A stretch of 64,000 nt of DNA from Croceibacterium salegens (GTDB lineage: Bacteria > Pseudomonadota > Alphaproteobacteria > Sphingomonadales > Sphingomonadaceae), in the NCBI RefSeq assembly GCF_009827435.1, contig NZ_WTYM01000058.1:113081-177080 (forward strand), read 5' to 3'. Below, in pieces: positions 19,129 to 29,270 of this stretch (within the stretch, counting starts at the first letter, position 1; every line of letters begins with the position of its first letter). The position numbers and the translations under genes are program-made. Under the pieces are notes generated by a model, which worked only from the letters and a program-made list of their open reading frames with translations, searched no databases and was not told where the DNA came from.

Positions 19129-19620
19129 GTGGTTGACGAAACAGACTATTCAGAGGAACGTACACGCCTGGGATTGGCGCGCCTACTAACTGCCGCAATG
19201 GATGCCAGCGGGCGGGCCAAATGCGATGTTGCTGCTGACGCGCGGCTTCACAAGGATGCCCTGCGGCGTGTCTTGCAAGGGGAGCGTTCGGCGACCTTGG
19301 GCGAAGCCCTGCGCATACTCGAAGCGAGCCGGGTCGCACCGCGAGCACACCTGCTACTGTTCCTGGTTTGCGGAGAGGACCAGGCGATTGACTGGTTGCA
19401 TACGGACCTGGCCGAATTTTTTGAGGAGTTTAGCGCCGAGTTTCCGCAAGCAATGCAGCGATCCCTCGGAGACAGTGTTGGCGATGTGAAATCACGCTGG
19501 GCCAAAGGTACGGCGAACAGGGTTGCTCGGATGCTATCCGATCACATCTCTGAACTCGATCGCAAGGACCAGTTTCTTGGGAGCTTTCTTGCTGGCGAAC
19601 AGGAGATCGCCGGTGGCTGA
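19129..19620 (+). CDS. XRE-like helix-turn-helix regulator, 163 aa
   Basis: The GTG at 19129 has an AAGGGAG ribosome site 6 bases upstream; a TTG at 19102 has none. The N-terminal part has a lambda-repressor-like helix-turn-helix (CDVAADARLHKDALRRVLQG followed by SATLGEALRILEA). The C-terminal half is helical and charged, without a LexA/CI-type self-cleaving peptidase domain, so SOS control cannot be through this protein's own cleavage. It is divergent from the tra operon across the 21-bp repeat array and is the best candidate to bind it. Its last 8 bases overlap the AlpA-like gene. Confidence 0.75.
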   Translation: MVDETDYSEERTRLGLARLLTAAMDASGRAKCDVAADARLHKDALRRVLQGERSATLGEALRILEASRVAPRAHLLLFLVCGEDQAIDWLHTDLAEFFEEFSAEFPQAMQRSLGDSVGDVKSRWAKGTANRVARMLSDHISELDRKDQFLGSFLAGEQEIAGG

Positions 19621-19828
19621 GTTATCGGAACTCGAAGCAGGCGCCCCCGAACGGTCGACCCGACTCATTCGCATCAAGGAAGTTCAGTATCGCACGGGGC
19701 TAGGGCGCTCGACAATATATAGATGGATGGCGCAGGGGCGATTCCCAAAAACCGTTCATTTGGGTGGTCACGCTGTAGCGTGGGCGGAAGCCGACATCGA
19801 ATTCTGGATAGCGGCGAGGCTCTCGTGA
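19613..19828 (+). CDS. AlpA-family transcriptional regulator, 71 aa
   Basis: The GTG at 19613 follows AGGAG and overlaps the upstream gene's stop (GTGGCTGA), so the two are translationally coupled. The product has the AlpA/excisionase-type winged helix: LIRIKEVQYRTGLGRSTIYRW, then a wing with GRFPKTVHLGG and AEADIEFWIAARL. In E. coli, AlpA activates an element's integrase and so triggers excision; here it could control excision or transfer. The gene ends 24 bp from the convergent cusF-like gene. Confidence 0.88.
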   Translation: MAELSELEAGAPERSTRLIRIKEVQYRTGLGRSTIYRWMAQGRFPKTVHLGGHAVAWAEADIEFWIAARLS

Positions 19829-19852
19829 ACCCCGCCACCCAATTTCGAATTC

Positions 19853-20248
19853 TTACTGCTTCGCGATTGAAACGATCCTGCTGCCGCTATCCATCATTTG
19901 GAACTCAAATGTAACGCGATCGCCTGCTGCTACCTCATCAAGGTCGTCGTCGTCGGCTGAAAAGGCCATCGTCATTGCCGGCCAATCGACTTCAGGTACC
20001 GGGCCGTGATCGATCGTGATGGTTCCGGCAGCATCATCAATAGCGGTCACGATGCCTTCAGCACTGGCTGTCCGAACGGCGCCGTCGTCGGTCATCATTG
20101 GCATGTCATCTGACGTGGACATTTTGTTTGCAGCGGACATTTCGTCAGCCATCATTGCTTCTACGGACTCGCTCGGGTCCTCGGCGCTATTGCAAGCTGC
20201 CAACGCCAGCGGAGCCGCGAGCAAGATCATGTAGGTTGTGGTACGCAT
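19853..20248 (-). CDS. cusF: CusF-like periplasmic copper/silver-binding lipoprotein
   Basis: This 131-residue protein starts with a lipoprotein signal ([11 protein letters not shown], Cys19). A Met- and Asp-rich linker leads to a CusF domain with His81, Trp89, Met92 and Met94; the spacing 8, 11 and 13 is exactly that of the Cu(I)/Ag(I) ligands of E. coli CusF (His36, Trp44, Met47, Met49). It would hand metal to the CusCBA pump. The start overlaps the end of cusA by 22 bp, so it is the last gene of that operon. Confidence 0.9.
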   Translation of the reverse strand: MRTTTYMILLAAPLALAACNSAEDPSESVEAMMADEMSAANKMSTSDDMPMMTDDGAVRTASAEGIVTAIDDAAGTITIDHGPVPEVDWPAMTMAFSADDDDLDEVAAGDRVTFEFQMMDSGSRIVSIAKQ

Positions 20249-23200
20249 TCGTCTTCTCCTTGGGGTTGTGCCGGGGTCTCCGGTCGGGAACGCCGCATCA
20301 AGAGATAGGCGGCGGGAATGAGCAACATCGAGAGCAGCGGTGCGGTGATCATCCCGCCCACCATCGGGGCGGCGATGCGGCTCATCACTTCGGAGCCCGC
20401 GCCGCTGCCGAGAAGTATCGGCAGCAGGCCGGCAACGATCACTGCCACAGTCATCGCCTTGGGCCTCACGCGCAACAGCGCGCCCTCGCGGATCGCCGCT
20501 TCAACTCCATCTGGGCTGGTGTCGGGACCCCGACGGTCGAGCGCGGATTTGAGATAGATCAGCATCACCACGCCGAACTCGGCGGCGACCCCTGCAAGCG
20601 CAATGAAACCCACCGCTGTGGCGACCGACTGGTTGTAGCCCATGAGATAGAGCAGCCAGTAGCCGCCGGTCAGCGCAAAAGGCAGCGTGCCCATGATCAG
20701 CAGCGCTTCGTCCCAGCGTCGGAAAATGAGATAAAGCAATAGAAATATGATCGCGAGAGTTGCTGGAACCACGACCTGCAACCGCTCATAGGCGCGCGTC
20801 AGATATTCGAACTGACCAGCATAGGACAGGCTGACACCAGGGGGCAGATCGACGCCAACATCGACGGCTTCCTGGAGGTCGGCGACTACGGAAGTCAAAT
20901 CGCGGCCCCGGACATCGACATAGACGTAGCTCGTAAGGCGACCCTGTTCGCTTTTCAGCATCGGGGGGCCATCGCTGATGCCCACTCGCGCAACAGTGCC
21001 GAGCGTGACCTGTTCACCCAAGGGTGTGAGCAGCGGCAGGGCACTCAGTTCCTCAACGCCGTCGCGGATCTCGCGCGGGTAGCGTACATTGATCGGGTAG
21101 CGTGCCAGTCCCTCGACAGTTTGTGCAACGTTGGCACCGCCGATCGCACCGGAGACTATCTGCTGAACATCGGCAATGTTGAGTCCGTATCGCGCAGCTT
21201 CCAACCGATCGATATCTACATCGACATAGCGCCCCCCTGAGAGGCGCTCTGCCAGCGCCGAGCTCACGCCTGGAATTGTCTGTGCTACGCCTTCGATTTC
21301 CAATGCGACCCTCTCGATTTCCTCCAGATCGTCGCCGGAAACCTTGACCCCGATCGGGCTCTTGATTCCGGTTGCGAGCATATCGATCCGGTTGCGGATC
21401 GGCGGCACCCAGACATTGGCGAGGCCCGGCACCTGGACAACCCGGTCGAGTTCTTCGACCAGCAACTCGGGTGTCATCCCCTCGCGCCATTCCTCGCGCG
21501 GTCTGAAACGGATCGTGGTCTCGAACATGGTCAGGGGTGCCGGGTCGGTTGCCGTATCGGCACGCCCCGCCTTGCCGAACACAGTGTCCACCTCGGGGAC
21601 CGACTTGATCAGGCGATCGGTGCGCTGGAGCAGCGCCGAAGCCTCCCCGGGAGAGAGCCCGGGGAGGGCGCTGGGCATGTAGAGCAGGTCGCCTTCATCG
21701 AGCGGCGGGAGGAACTCGCCGCCAAGCCTGGTGAAGGGGATCGCGGTGGTCAGGAAGATCATCGCCGCGATCACCAGTGTCGCCTTAGGACGCCGCATGA
21801 CCCAGTCTAGCCCCGGTCGATAAATTCTCGTCAGCCAGCGATTGAGAAAGTTGGAATCCTCCGAAGGGATCTTCCCTCGGATCAGCCAGCCCATCATCAC
21901 CGGCACCAGCGTTACCGAGAGAATGGCCGCGGCAGCCATGGCATAGGTCTTGGTGAAGGCGAGCGGAGCGAATAAGCGCCCTTCCTGCGCTTGCAGAGTG
22001 AAGACCGGCAAGAAGGACAGTGTGATGATCAGGAGGCTGAAGAATAGCGCCGGACCGACCTCTTTCGACGCATCGGCGATGATCCGCCATCGTTCCTTCA
22101 CCGCCAGCACCTTATCGGGGTTCTCGTGCTCCCATCGTTCCAGGTGCTTGTGCGCATTCTCGATCATGACGACGGCGGCATCGACCATGGCACCGATGGC
22201 GATGGCGATACCTCCCAGCGACATGATGTTGGCGTTGACGCCCTGGAATCGCATCACGATAAAGGCTGCAAGCACGCCCAGCGGCAAGGTGATCATGACC
22301 ACGAATGCCGAACGCGCGTGCCAGAGGAACAGCGCGCATACGAGCGCCACGACAATGAATTCCTCGATCAACTTCGTCGTGAGATTGTGGACTGAGGCAT
22401 CGATAAGCTGCGACCTATTATAGGTGGTGACGATCTCGACGCCCTCGGGGAGGCTCGCCTGAAGCTCGTTTAGCCTTTCCTCGACAGCCTGGATCACGCC
22501 ACGCGCATCTGCTCCCTGGCGTAGGACGACGATGCCGCCCGCGACTTCGCCTTCGCCATTGAGTTCGGCTATTCCACGACGCAATTCAGGCCCGACCTGG
22601 ATTGTCGCCACGTCGCCGAGGGTCACGGGAACGCCGCCAGCGGTCGTTCGCAGTGGTATCTGCCTAAAGTCGTCAAGGTCGCCTAGATAGCCCGAGGCAC
22701 GAACCATGTATTCGGCTTCGGCCATCTGGATGATCGAACCGCCTGCCTCCTGATTGGCCGACTGGATGGCGCTGACGATTTCGGCGTGGGTCACGCCCAG
22801 CGATGCCATGCGATAAGGCTCGAGCACGATCTGGTATTGCTTGACCATGCCGCCAACGCTGGCGACTTCGGCTATGCCGGGGATGGTCTTGAGCTCGTAT
22901 CGCAGGAACCAGTCCTGCAGGCTGCGAAGGCCTGCCAGATCGTGCCCGCCGGTGCGATCGACCAGCGCATATTCGTATATCCAGCCAACCCCGGTGGCAT
23001 CGGGACCGAGCATGCTTGTCACACCATCGGGCAAGCGGTTTTGCACCTGATTGAGGTATTCGAGTACGCGCGAGCGCGCCCAGTAGAGGTCGGTTCCGTC
23101 TTCAAAGATGATGTAGACATAGCTGTCTCCGAACATCGAATAGCCACGCACGGTTTTCGCACCCGGCACCGACAGCATGGTCGTTGCTAGCGGATAGGTG

Positions 23201-23394
23201 ACTTGGTCCTCGACGATCCGGGGCGCCTGCCCCGGATAGCTGGACCGGACCACAACTTGTACGTCGGAAAGATCGGGCAGCGCGTCGACCGGTGTCGTAC
23301 GCACCGCCCAAAACCCGCCCACGGCGAGTGCGATCGCCGCGAGGACTATGAACAAGCGGTTGGCGATCGAGACATCGATTATCCGAGCTATCAC
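20227..23394 (-). CDS. cusA: Cu(I)/Ag(I) efflux RND pump CusA
   Basis: A 1055-residue inner-membrane pump with 12 expected spans and two large periplasmic loops. The motif around span 4 reads [20 protein letters not shown], which is the form found in copper/silver pumps (CusA), not the DFGLIVDGAVIIVEN form of zinc pumps seen in the second RND gene of this window. It pumps monovalent Cu and Ag from periplasm or cytoplasm through CusC. The start overlaps the cusB stop as ATGA. Length agrees with CusA (1047 aa). Confidence 0.94.
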   Translation of the reverse strand: MIARIIDVSIANRLFIVLAAIALAVGGFWAVRTTPVDALPDLSDVQVVVRSSYPGQAPRIVEDQVTYPLATTMLSVPGAKTVRGYSMFGDSYVYIIFEDGTDLYWARSRVLEYLNQVQNRLPDGVTSMLGPDATGVGWIYEYALVDRTGGHDLAGLRSLQDWFLRYELKTIPGIAEVASVGGMVKQYQIVLEPYRMASLGVTHAEIVSAIQSANQEAGGSIIQMAEAEYMVRASGYLGDLDDFRQIPLRTTAGGVPVTLGDVATIQVGPELRRGIAELNGEGEVAGGIVVLRQGADARGVIQAVEERLNELQASLPEGVEIVTTYNRSQLIDASVHNLTTKLIEEFIVVALVCALFLWHARSAFVVMITLPLGVLAAFIVMRFQGVNANIMSLGGIAIAIGAMVDAAVVMIENAHKHLERWEHENPDKVLAVKERWRIIADASKEVGPALFFSLLIITLSFLPVFTLQAQEGRLFAPLAFTKTYAMAAAAILSVTLVPVMMGWLIRGKIPSEDSNFLNRWLTRIYRPGLDWVMRRPKATLVIAAMIFLTTAIPFTRLGGEFLPPLDEGDLLYMPSALPGLSPGEASALLQRTDRLIKSVPEVDTVFGKAGRADTATDPAPLTMFETTIRFRPREEWREGMTPELLVEELDRVVQVPGLANVWVPPIRNRIDMLATGIKSPIGVKVSGDDLEEIERVALEIEGVAQTIPGVSSALAERLSGGRYVDVDIDRLEAARYGLNIADVQQIVSGAIGGANVAQTVEGLARYPINVRYPREIRDGVEELSALPLLTPLGEQVTLGTVARVGISDGPPMLKSEQGRLTSYVYVDVRGRDLTSVVADLQEAVDVGVDLPPGVSLSYAGQFEYLTRAYERLQVVVPATLAIIFLLLYLIFRRWDEALLIMGTLPFALTGGYWLLYLMGYNQSVATAVGFIALAGVAAEFGVVMLIYLKSALDRRGPDTSPDGVEAAIREGALLRVRPKAMTVAVIVAGLLPILLGSGAGSEVMSRIAAPMVGGMITAPLLSMLLIPAAYLLMRRSRPETPAQPQGEDECVPQPT

Positions 23395-24899
23395 TGTCCG
23401 GTCCTCACGATGGTTTCGATCCGGGGGCCGGCCTCTTGCTGGGAAAAGGTAAAGCGGACTCGGTCGCCCTCTTCGAGACCACGCAATTGCGCTGCGCTCC
23501 TCGTGCGGAAGCTCATCGTCATAGCGGGCCAGTCGAGTCTCGGAACGCGACCGTGCCGCAGGGTTACCGAACCGTTGGCAATCGCTTGAACCGTGCCTGT
23601 CGCGCTGAACGTCGTTAGCTCGTCATCGGTTGGTCCCGCGTCGCCTGCCTGTTCGATGGGACGCACGTTCAATCCGCTTAGGCTTGCCTCTGAATCGAGC
23701 AGGAACTGGCCGGATGTCACGATCTGCTCTCCGACCGTGAGACCAGCCAACACTTCGGTCCTGCCGCCCGCCTCGCGACCGATCCGGACTTCGGCAGGCA
23801 TGAAGCCGCCCTCGTCCTGTCTTACCATCACGATGTTCCGACGTCCGGTCCGGATGACCGCTTCGGAGGGCACCAGCAGCGCGCGGCGTGTGTCCGGGGT
23901 CAGCGAGACCTGTGCGAACATGCCCGGCTTGAGCCGACCGGACGCGTTAGGCAGCTGCGCACGAACGGTGATCGTACGGCTTGCATCCTGCGCACTCGGC
24001 AGGATGGCGATGATGGACCCAGAGAAGCGGTCCTCTGGGAATGCGGTCAGCGTCGCGCTGACAGGTTGTCCGACGCGTACATTCGCTGCCTGTGTTTCAG
24101 GCACCGCAGCCTCGAGCCAGATCGGAGAGAAGCCTGTTATCTCAGCGAGCGTCTGTCCGGCTACAACCGTCATGCCTGGACGCACGTAGAGCGATGTGAT
24201 CGCTCCACCGATTGGCGCTGTCACCGTGATCGTAGAACGCTGCTGTCTGCTGCGTCCCACAGAAGAGATCAGGCCGGGAGACATTCCGAGCAAACGCATG
24301 CGTTCACGCATCGCTTGGGCCAGTTCCTCATCGCCACTTTCCAGAACCGCGAGATATTCTTGTTGCGCACCGCCCCATTCGGGGACCAGGATGTCGGCGA
24401 GCGGAGCGCCACGCTCGATAACGTCATCAGGTGCGCGACCATAAGTCCGCTGCACGTAGCCTCCGGCACGTGGTTGCACGATCGAAACGTCGCGCTCATT
24501 ATAGGCCAGCACGCCAGTCGCGGTTATTTCAGAATCGAGAATGCCATATTCGGCTTCGGCGGTGCGAATTGCGAAATTCTGGACCAGGCCAGGGTCGATC
24601 CGGACCTCGGCTGTCGCTTCCTCGCCCGCGCATTTCGGCACCAGTTCCATATCCATGAACGGTGATTTGCCCGGCTCGTCAAAGTGTTGGCCCGGCACCA
24701 TCGGGTCATACCAGTACAAGACGTCTTCGCATTCCGTGGCTGTGTCGGCATTGGCATCATTTGACTCTAGGTTTTCTTCGCCAATCTGAGACAAGCCGTA
24801 GCCAGCCATGGCACTGATCAAGGCGATCATGGCTGCCATTATCCAAAACTTGTGACGCGGCGACAGTCTGTTCCACGCCGACGCAATCGCATTCTTCAT
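23391..24899 (-). CDS. cusB: CusB-type periplasmic adaptor with fused heavy-metal and CusF domains
   Basis: The 502-residue adaptor has an N-terminal membrane anchor ([17 protein letters not shown]), then a heavy-metal-binding domain at about residues 56-90 ([23 protein letters not shown]), the usual membrane-fusion core with [12 protein letters not shown] and the lipoyl-like and beta-barrel parts, and finally a CusF-like domain at about 430-500 ([17 protein letters not shown], with His, Trp, Met and Met at the CusF spacing). The protein therefore carries its own metallochaperone at the C terminus in addition to the separate cusF gene. Start overlaps the cusC stop as ATGA. Confidence 0.92.
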   Translation of the reverse strand: MKNAIASAWNRLSPRHKFWIMAAMIALISAMAGYGLSQIGEENLESNDANADTATECEDVLYWYDPMVPGQHFDEPGKSPFMDMELVPKCAGEEATAEVRIDPGLVQNFAIRTAEAEYGILDSEITATGVLAYNERDVSIVQPRAGGYVQRTYGRAPDDVIERGAPLADILVPEWGGAQQEYLAVLESGDEELAQAMRERMRLLGMSPGLISSVGRSRQQRSTITVTAPIGGAITSLYVRPGMTVVAGQTLAEITGFSPIWLEAAVPETQAANVRVGQPVSATLTAFPEDRFSGSIIAILPSAQDASRTITVRAQLPNASGRLKPGMFAQVSLTPDTRRALLVPSEAVIRTGRRNIVMVRQDEGGFMPAEVRIGREAGGRTEVLAGLTVGEQIVTSGQFLLDSEASLSGLNVRPIEQAGDAGPTDDELTTFSATGTVQAIANGSVTLRHGRVPRLDWPAMTMSFRTRSAAQLRGLEEGDRVRFTFSQQEAGPRIETIVRTGQ

Positions 24900-26125
24900 C
24901 GCTCGTGCTCCGTGTAGGTCAGTCGAAGATTCACGGCAGCCGCCACGGTGGCCTGCTCGCGGTTAAGGATTTCGATGCGCAGCAGTGCCAGAGCCTTGAT
25001 AGCGTCGATCACATCGAGCAACTCCGCTCTGCCTGCCGCAAAGCTCGCCCGTTCGAGTTCGACCCGACTTTCGGCCAGCGGAAGCATTTCCTCGGTCGCG
25101 CGTTGCCACTGGCGATAAGCGCTGCGCCAGGCAGCAAGGTCCTCCTCGAACCGAGCCTCGAGTGCGCGAAGCATATCCGCTCTCGCTTGACGCGCGGATG
25201 CTGCCTCGGAACTGGCAGCAGAAATACGGGGCTCCTGTCTTCGCCCTCTGAACAACGGCAATGTGACGGTGCCCATTACCGAAAATAGGTCGCCATACTG
25301 ACCGTCGCGTACACCGTAGCTGGCGCCGACGCTGAAATCCGGTCGGAGTTCCGAACGAGCCATATCGACTGCCGCCTCTGCTCGGAGCACCTGGGCGTCG
25401 GCCAATATGATCTCGGGATTGTACTCCAGAATGGAACGCAGCCATCTTTCATCGACGTCTGCAGAAGGGATTTCTCCCGAAGCAGTCGCATGCGCGATCG
25501 CGATATAGCGGGCGAGCCGCGCTTGTGCGGCTTCCTCCTCAGCCTGGATCCTCGTGAGAGCGTCCTCAACTTCGAGCACCGCACGCCGAACTTCTAGGCT
25601 CTCGCCAGGCCGAGCGTTCCCAGCGGCGACCGAACTGCTAGCAAGCGGCACCGTGCGCGCGATTTCAACCAAGGCTTCGCTGGCAACAGTTTCGGATCTT
25701 TGTGCAAAGGCAAGCGCTATCCACGCTTGTCCCGCGCCAATCCGTGCCATATGTCGTGCATGTGACAGCTCAGCTGCTGCCCATTCGATATCGGCAGAGG
25801 CCAGACCCGCGCGGGCGCGGCGTTCGGCAAGGTTCGGAATTTCCTGCTCGATCCCCACCTCGAACATCGTCATCATGACGGGGTCGAAGGCATCGGGCCC
25901 CGTAATTGGAATGTTGCGAAGGCCGGTCCTTATGCGTGGATCGGGAAGTTCATCGGCCGCATCGGCGACTTCACGACGCGCTTCCAACCGAAGTTCGCTT
26001 GTACGAACCAGCGGTTGATCGCTGACCGCTGCATTCAGCGCTTCGTCGTAGGTGACCTGCTGAGCCTGCACGGCATTTGCCGTTAGGAGGGCGACAAGGA
26101 GCCCCCCGCCAATTGTCTTTCTCAT
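24896..26125 (-). CDS. cusC: Outer-membrane efflux channel CusC-like
   Basis: A 409-residue TolC-family channel with a signal peptide (GGLLVALLTANAVQAQ) and two repeats of long amphipathic helices with alternating short strands ([39 protein letters not shown]). It lacks a lipobox, unlike E. coli CusC. It forms the exit duct for the CusBA pump encoded immediately downstream, to which it is coupled by ATGA. A 125-bp gap separates it from the small gene upstream, where no hairpin is obvious. Confidence 0.88.
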   Translation of the reverse strand: MRKTIGGGLLVALLTANAVQAQQVTYDEALNAAVSDQPLVRTSELRLEARREVADAADELPDPRIRTGLRNIPITGPDAFDPVMMTMFEVGIEQEIPNLAERRARAGLASADIEWAAAELSHARHMARIGAGQAWIALAFAQRSETVASEALVEIARTVPLASSSVAAGNARPGESLEVRRAVLEVEDALTRIQAEEEAAQARLARYIAIAHATASGEIPSADVDERWLRSILEYNPEIILADAQVLRAEAAVDMARSELRPDFSVGASYGVRDGQYGDLFSVMGTVTLPLFRGRRQEPRISAASSEAASARQARADMLRALEARFEEDLAAWRSAYRQWQRATEEMLPLAESRVELERASFAAGRAELLDVIDAIKALALLRIEILNREQATVAAAVNLRLTYTEHER

Positions 26126-26250
26126 GTTCGAAATTCTCGCTCGAGTTCAAGGCGCCAAGCACTTCGTGGCCACTGCACTTCAAAGTGCAGATGCCGAAAT
26201 GCCCTAACCCAAAACAGGCGTCAAAACGCCCGGCAACATTACAGAGCGAG

Positions 26251-26613
26251 TTAAAGGCGAGGTGGAGGCGCCTCGGGTGCCAATGGCTGGCCGTGCAGCG
26301 TATTTGCGATTGGCGCCAAGAATGACTGGCGGTCAATATACGGCTTGAATCCGCCCGAAGTGTCGTCGGTTGCAAAAAGCGGTGAGACGCAATTCATGGC
26401 GACAAGGCATCCCAGGGTCATCTCTTTACAAGGCTCGCGCGATTCTCCGGACATGCCTTCACTCACCGGACCACTAATCTTTGAGTGCTGCATTTCGTCG
26501 CAGTCCATCGTCTGAGAGGATTCGATTACCGGAACAGCCGCAGCATGCGCCGCGACCTGCACCAGAAGACCCAGTCCGAAGCAAAAAAAGGCAAGGTATC
26601 GACGAATACTCAC
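26251..26613 (-). CDS. Small Cys/Met-containing periplasmic protein upstream of cusC
   Basis: This 120-residue protein has a signal peptide (YLAFFCFGLGLLVQVAAHA) and a mature chain with MDCDEMQH and CKEMTLGCLVAMNC, a spacing of Cys and Met residues suited to soft metals, ending in a Pro-rich tail. It is the first gene ahead of cusCBAF on the same strand. The family is unknown to me; by position it resembles the small regulatory or metal-binding proteins that precede RND operons. The 66 bp between it and the ATPase gene upstream could hold the cus promoter. Confidence 0.6.
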   Translation of the reverse strand: MSIRRYLAFFCFGLGLLVQVAAHAAAVPVIESSQTMDCDEMQHSKISGPVSEGMSGESREPCKEMTLGCLVAMNCVSPLFATDDTSGGFKPYIDRQSFLAPIANTLHGQPLAPEAPPPRL

Positions 26614-26679
26614 AAAGGTAATCTATTCGGAATTCACATGCTCGACAAGCTGCTAGTGGCCGCATCGTGCTTCGTTCGT

Positions 26680-29166
26680 TTATCGAACCTTCTGCCGGTA
26701 AGCCAGGAGCCGCAAAGCATTGCCCACGACCAGCAGAGTCGACCCTTCGTGCACCGCCACAGCGGGCCCGATGCCCAGCCCCAGAATTGTTGCAGGCACA
26801 AGGAAGACGACGACACCAAGGCTGACAATGACATTCTGCAAGATGATTAATCGTGTCGTCCTGCTAAGCCCCACGGCAAACGGCAGATGCGACAGGTCGT
26901 CGGCCATCAGCGCAACGTCCGCCGTTTCCAGCGCCACGTCCGATCCCGCCGCGCCCATCGCGATGCCCACAGTCGCGGTCGCCATGGCAGGGGCGTCGTT
27001 GACGCCGTCACCGACCATCGCAACCTTGGCTTCGACGCGAATCTTCCGGATCGCCTCGACCTTGTCTTCGGGCATGAGATCCCCCCATGCTTCTTCGATG
27101 CCCACCTGCGCGGCGATCCCTTCCGCCGCGCGCTGGTGGTCTCCAGAAATCATGATCATCCGTTCGATGCCGATCGCCCGCAATTGTTCGAGCGCTTTCC
27201 GCGCGGAATCGCGGGGGGTGTCCATCAGGCCGATCGCCCCCAGGTCGCTATTGTCGCGCCGCACGACCATGGAGGTGTAGCCGCCTTCGCGCAGTTGTTC
27301 GATGGCTACCGCCATCTCGTCCGAAAGCTCTTCTATACCCTCGGCACCGAACATTTCCGGCTTGCCAATCAGCACATCCTGTCCGGCCACCGTCGCGCGA
27401 ACCCCCATGCCGGTCATGCTCTTGAGATCGTTCGCCTCGGGAATCGGGTATTCGCCAGTATAGTTGCGACCATCACGGGCGATGGCTTTCGCAAGCGGAT
27501 GGTCCGACAGGCTCTCCACTGCGACGGCCGCAGCCATCAGTTCTGCTTCCGTCACACCTTCCGCCGGAACTATGCGCTGAATCTGCGGTTCGCCGCGGGT
27601 AAGCGTTCCGGTCTTGTCGAAGGCCACCGCCCTCAGCGAGCCCAGAAGCTCCAGCGGTGCACCGCCCTTCACGAGAACCCCGCCACGTGCGGCTCGTGCC
27701 ACGCCGGAAAGGACCGCGCTCGGCGTGGCAATAGCCAGCGCACACGGGCTTGCCGCGACCAGAACCGCCATGGCCCTGTAGAAACTGTCACTGAACGGCT
27801 CGTCTACCACCACCCATGCGAAGAGCAGCCCGAACGCGAGCACCAGGACGATCGGCACGAAAACTCGCTCGAAGCGGTCGGTGAAGCGTTGGGTGGGCGA
27901 CTTCTGGGTCTCGGCCTCGCTTACCATCTTCACGACCTTTGCGAGCGTGCTCTCGCTCGAAAGGCGCGTGACCTCGATTTCAATCAGGCCGCTGCCGTTG
28001 ATGGACCCGGCGAATGTCCTGCTCGCCGCATCGACCTGCTGCGGATTGGAGCGGGCAAGCGTCTCATCCGGCACGGCATGTTTGTCCGCCGGCATGCTCT
28101 CGCCGGTCACGGGTGCCTGGTTGATGCTGGTCGTGCCCTTGACGATGAAGCCGTCGGCTGGGATGCGGGCATCAGGCCTGACAACGACGAGATCGCCCGG
28201 CACGAGCTCTTCCACAGCGATCTCTTCGGTGCTGCCGTTTTCGAGCCGAAGCAGCGCGGTTTGCGGTGCCAGTTCGGCCAGAGCCTCGATCGCGCGCTTG
28301 GCCCGCCCCATCGCGTAATGCTCCAGCGCGTGGCCGAGGCTGAACAAGAACAGCAGCAGCGCCCCTTCGGCAAAGGCACCCAGCGCGGCCGCTCCCGCAG
28401 CTGCGACCAGCATCAGGGTATCGATTTCGAATTTGCGCTGCCGCAGATTGTCGAAAACTTCCCGCAGAGTGAAGAAGCCGCCGAAGATGTAGGCTGCGAC
28501 ATACAGCGCGGTCGGCAACCAGTCCGGCGTGCCGGAAACCAGCTTCTCGATAGCAAAACCGAGGCCGAGCATTACGCCGCTGGCGAGTGCAAAGATCAGT
28601 TCGGTGTTGGGCCCCAGGAAATTTCCGTGATCGTGGTTATGATCTTGGTCAGCGTCGCCGTGGTCATGCCCTGCATGCGCATCGCCCGCCGACCCTGCGC
28701 CGGAATGCTGCTCTCGCCGGACGTCCATCCCGGCCAGGACCTCCTCCAGCTCCCGCTCGGAGATCTGCTGCATATCGAATTCTATCCGAAGCGTGCCTGC
28801 GGCATTGGCGCCCGCTTCCACAACACCGGGCAACTTGCGCAACTGTTCACCGACCGAACGCGCCTTGCGTTGATGACCGATCCCCTCGACCGACCACAGG
28901 AGGTGGCCATAGCGTTCCGCGATCGCAGCGCCAGCGGCCCGGGCAATATCGCGAATACGCGACAGGGAGACGATTTCGGGATCGTAGTGAATGCACAGCA
29001 GCGCCGGCTTGTCGTCCTCTGCGGCAAGAACATGGGCGCGGTCGATCCCTTGTCGTGCAAGAAGATTGGCGGACAGGCGCTCTACGCACCCGTCGTGTTC
29101 GTCGGGAATATCGGGAAGAACGAGCGGGATTTCGAGTTTCAGCTTCTCTGTCATCAAATGGTTCAC
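26680..29166 (-). CDS. P1B-4-type heavy-metal ATPase (Zn/Cd/Co class) with His-rich N-terminal region
   Basis: An 828-residue heavy-metal-translocating P-type ATPase. The membrane metal site reads AASPCALAIATPSAVLSG (SPC near residues 473-475), and the last spans contain HEGSTLLVVGNALRLL; the SPC and HEGS/T pair defines the P1B-4 class (CoaT, CzcP), which moves Zn, Cd or Co. Phosphorylation motif DKTGTLTRGE, hinge [10 protein letters not shown] and SDHPLAKA are present. The N terminus has one or two degenerate HMA-like folds without the CxxC pair, followed by a His/Asp-rich linker (HDHGDADQDHNHDHG). Start may be GTG 29166 or ATG 29154. It stands 104 bp after czcA on the same strand. Confidence 0.92.
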   Translation of the reverse strand: MNHLMTEKLKLEIPLVLPDIPDEHDGCVERLSANLLARQGIDRAHVLAAEDDKPALLCIHYDPEIVSLSRIRDIARAAGAAIAERYGHLLWSVEGIGHQRKARSVGEQLRKLPGVVEAGANAAGTLRIEFDMQQISERELEEVLAGMDVRREQHSGAGSAGDAHAGHDHGDADQDHNHDHGNFLGPNTELIFALASGVMLGLGFAIEKLVSGTPDWLPTALYVAAYIFGGFFTLREVFDNLRQRKFEIDTLMLVAAAGAAALGAFAEGALLLFLFSLGHALEHYAMGRAKRAIEALAELAPQTALLRLENGSTEEIAVEELVPGDLVVVRPDARIPADGFIVKGTTSINQAPVTGESMPADKHAVPDETLARSNPQQVDAASRTFAGSINGSGLIEIEVTRLSSESTLAKVVKMVSEAETQKSPTQRFTDRFERVFVPIVLVLAFGLLFAWVVVDEPFSDSFYRAMAVLVAASPCALAIATPSAVLSGVARAARGGVLVKGGAPLELLGSLRAVAFDKTGTLTRGEPQIQRIVPAEGVTEAELMAAAVAVESLSDHPLAKAIARDGRNYTGEYPIPEANDLKSMTGMGVRATVAGQDVLIGKPEMFGAEGIEELSDEMAVAIEQLREGGYTSMVVRRDNSDLGAIGLMDTPRDSARKALEQLRAIGIERMIMISGDHQRAAEGIAAQVGIEEAWGDLMPEDKVEAIRKIRVEAKVAMVGDGVNDAPAMATATVGIAMGAAGSDVALETADVALMADDLSHLPFAVGLSRTTRLIILQNVIVSLGVVVFLVPATILGLGIGPAVAVHEGSTLLVVGNALRLLAYRQKVR

Positions 29167-29225
29167 TTTGCTCTGCGTGAGCGTTTGCTCTGGACCGTGA
29201 TCCTACCGCTGGTACGATCAGCTCC

Positions 29226-29255
29226 TCCGGAGGAAATCAAAGGGCTTCCTCCGGA
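29226..29255. repeat. Inverted repeat between czcA and the P1B-4 ATPase gene
   Basis: TCCGGAGGAA and TTCCTCCGGA form a perfect 10-bp inverted repeat with a 10-base spacer. On the transcript of the minus strand it would form a stable hairpin 16 bases after the czcA stop. There is no T tract after it, so it is more likely a stability or attenuation element than a full terminator. Confidence 0.5.
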
Positions 29256-29270
29256 AGGCGCGGATGATCG

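Noticed and set aside
19613..19828. Calling the AlpA-like protein an excisionase
   Set aside because: AlpA and Xis share the winged-helix fold, but there is no integrase beside it and the operon with an XRE regulator fits a transcription role.
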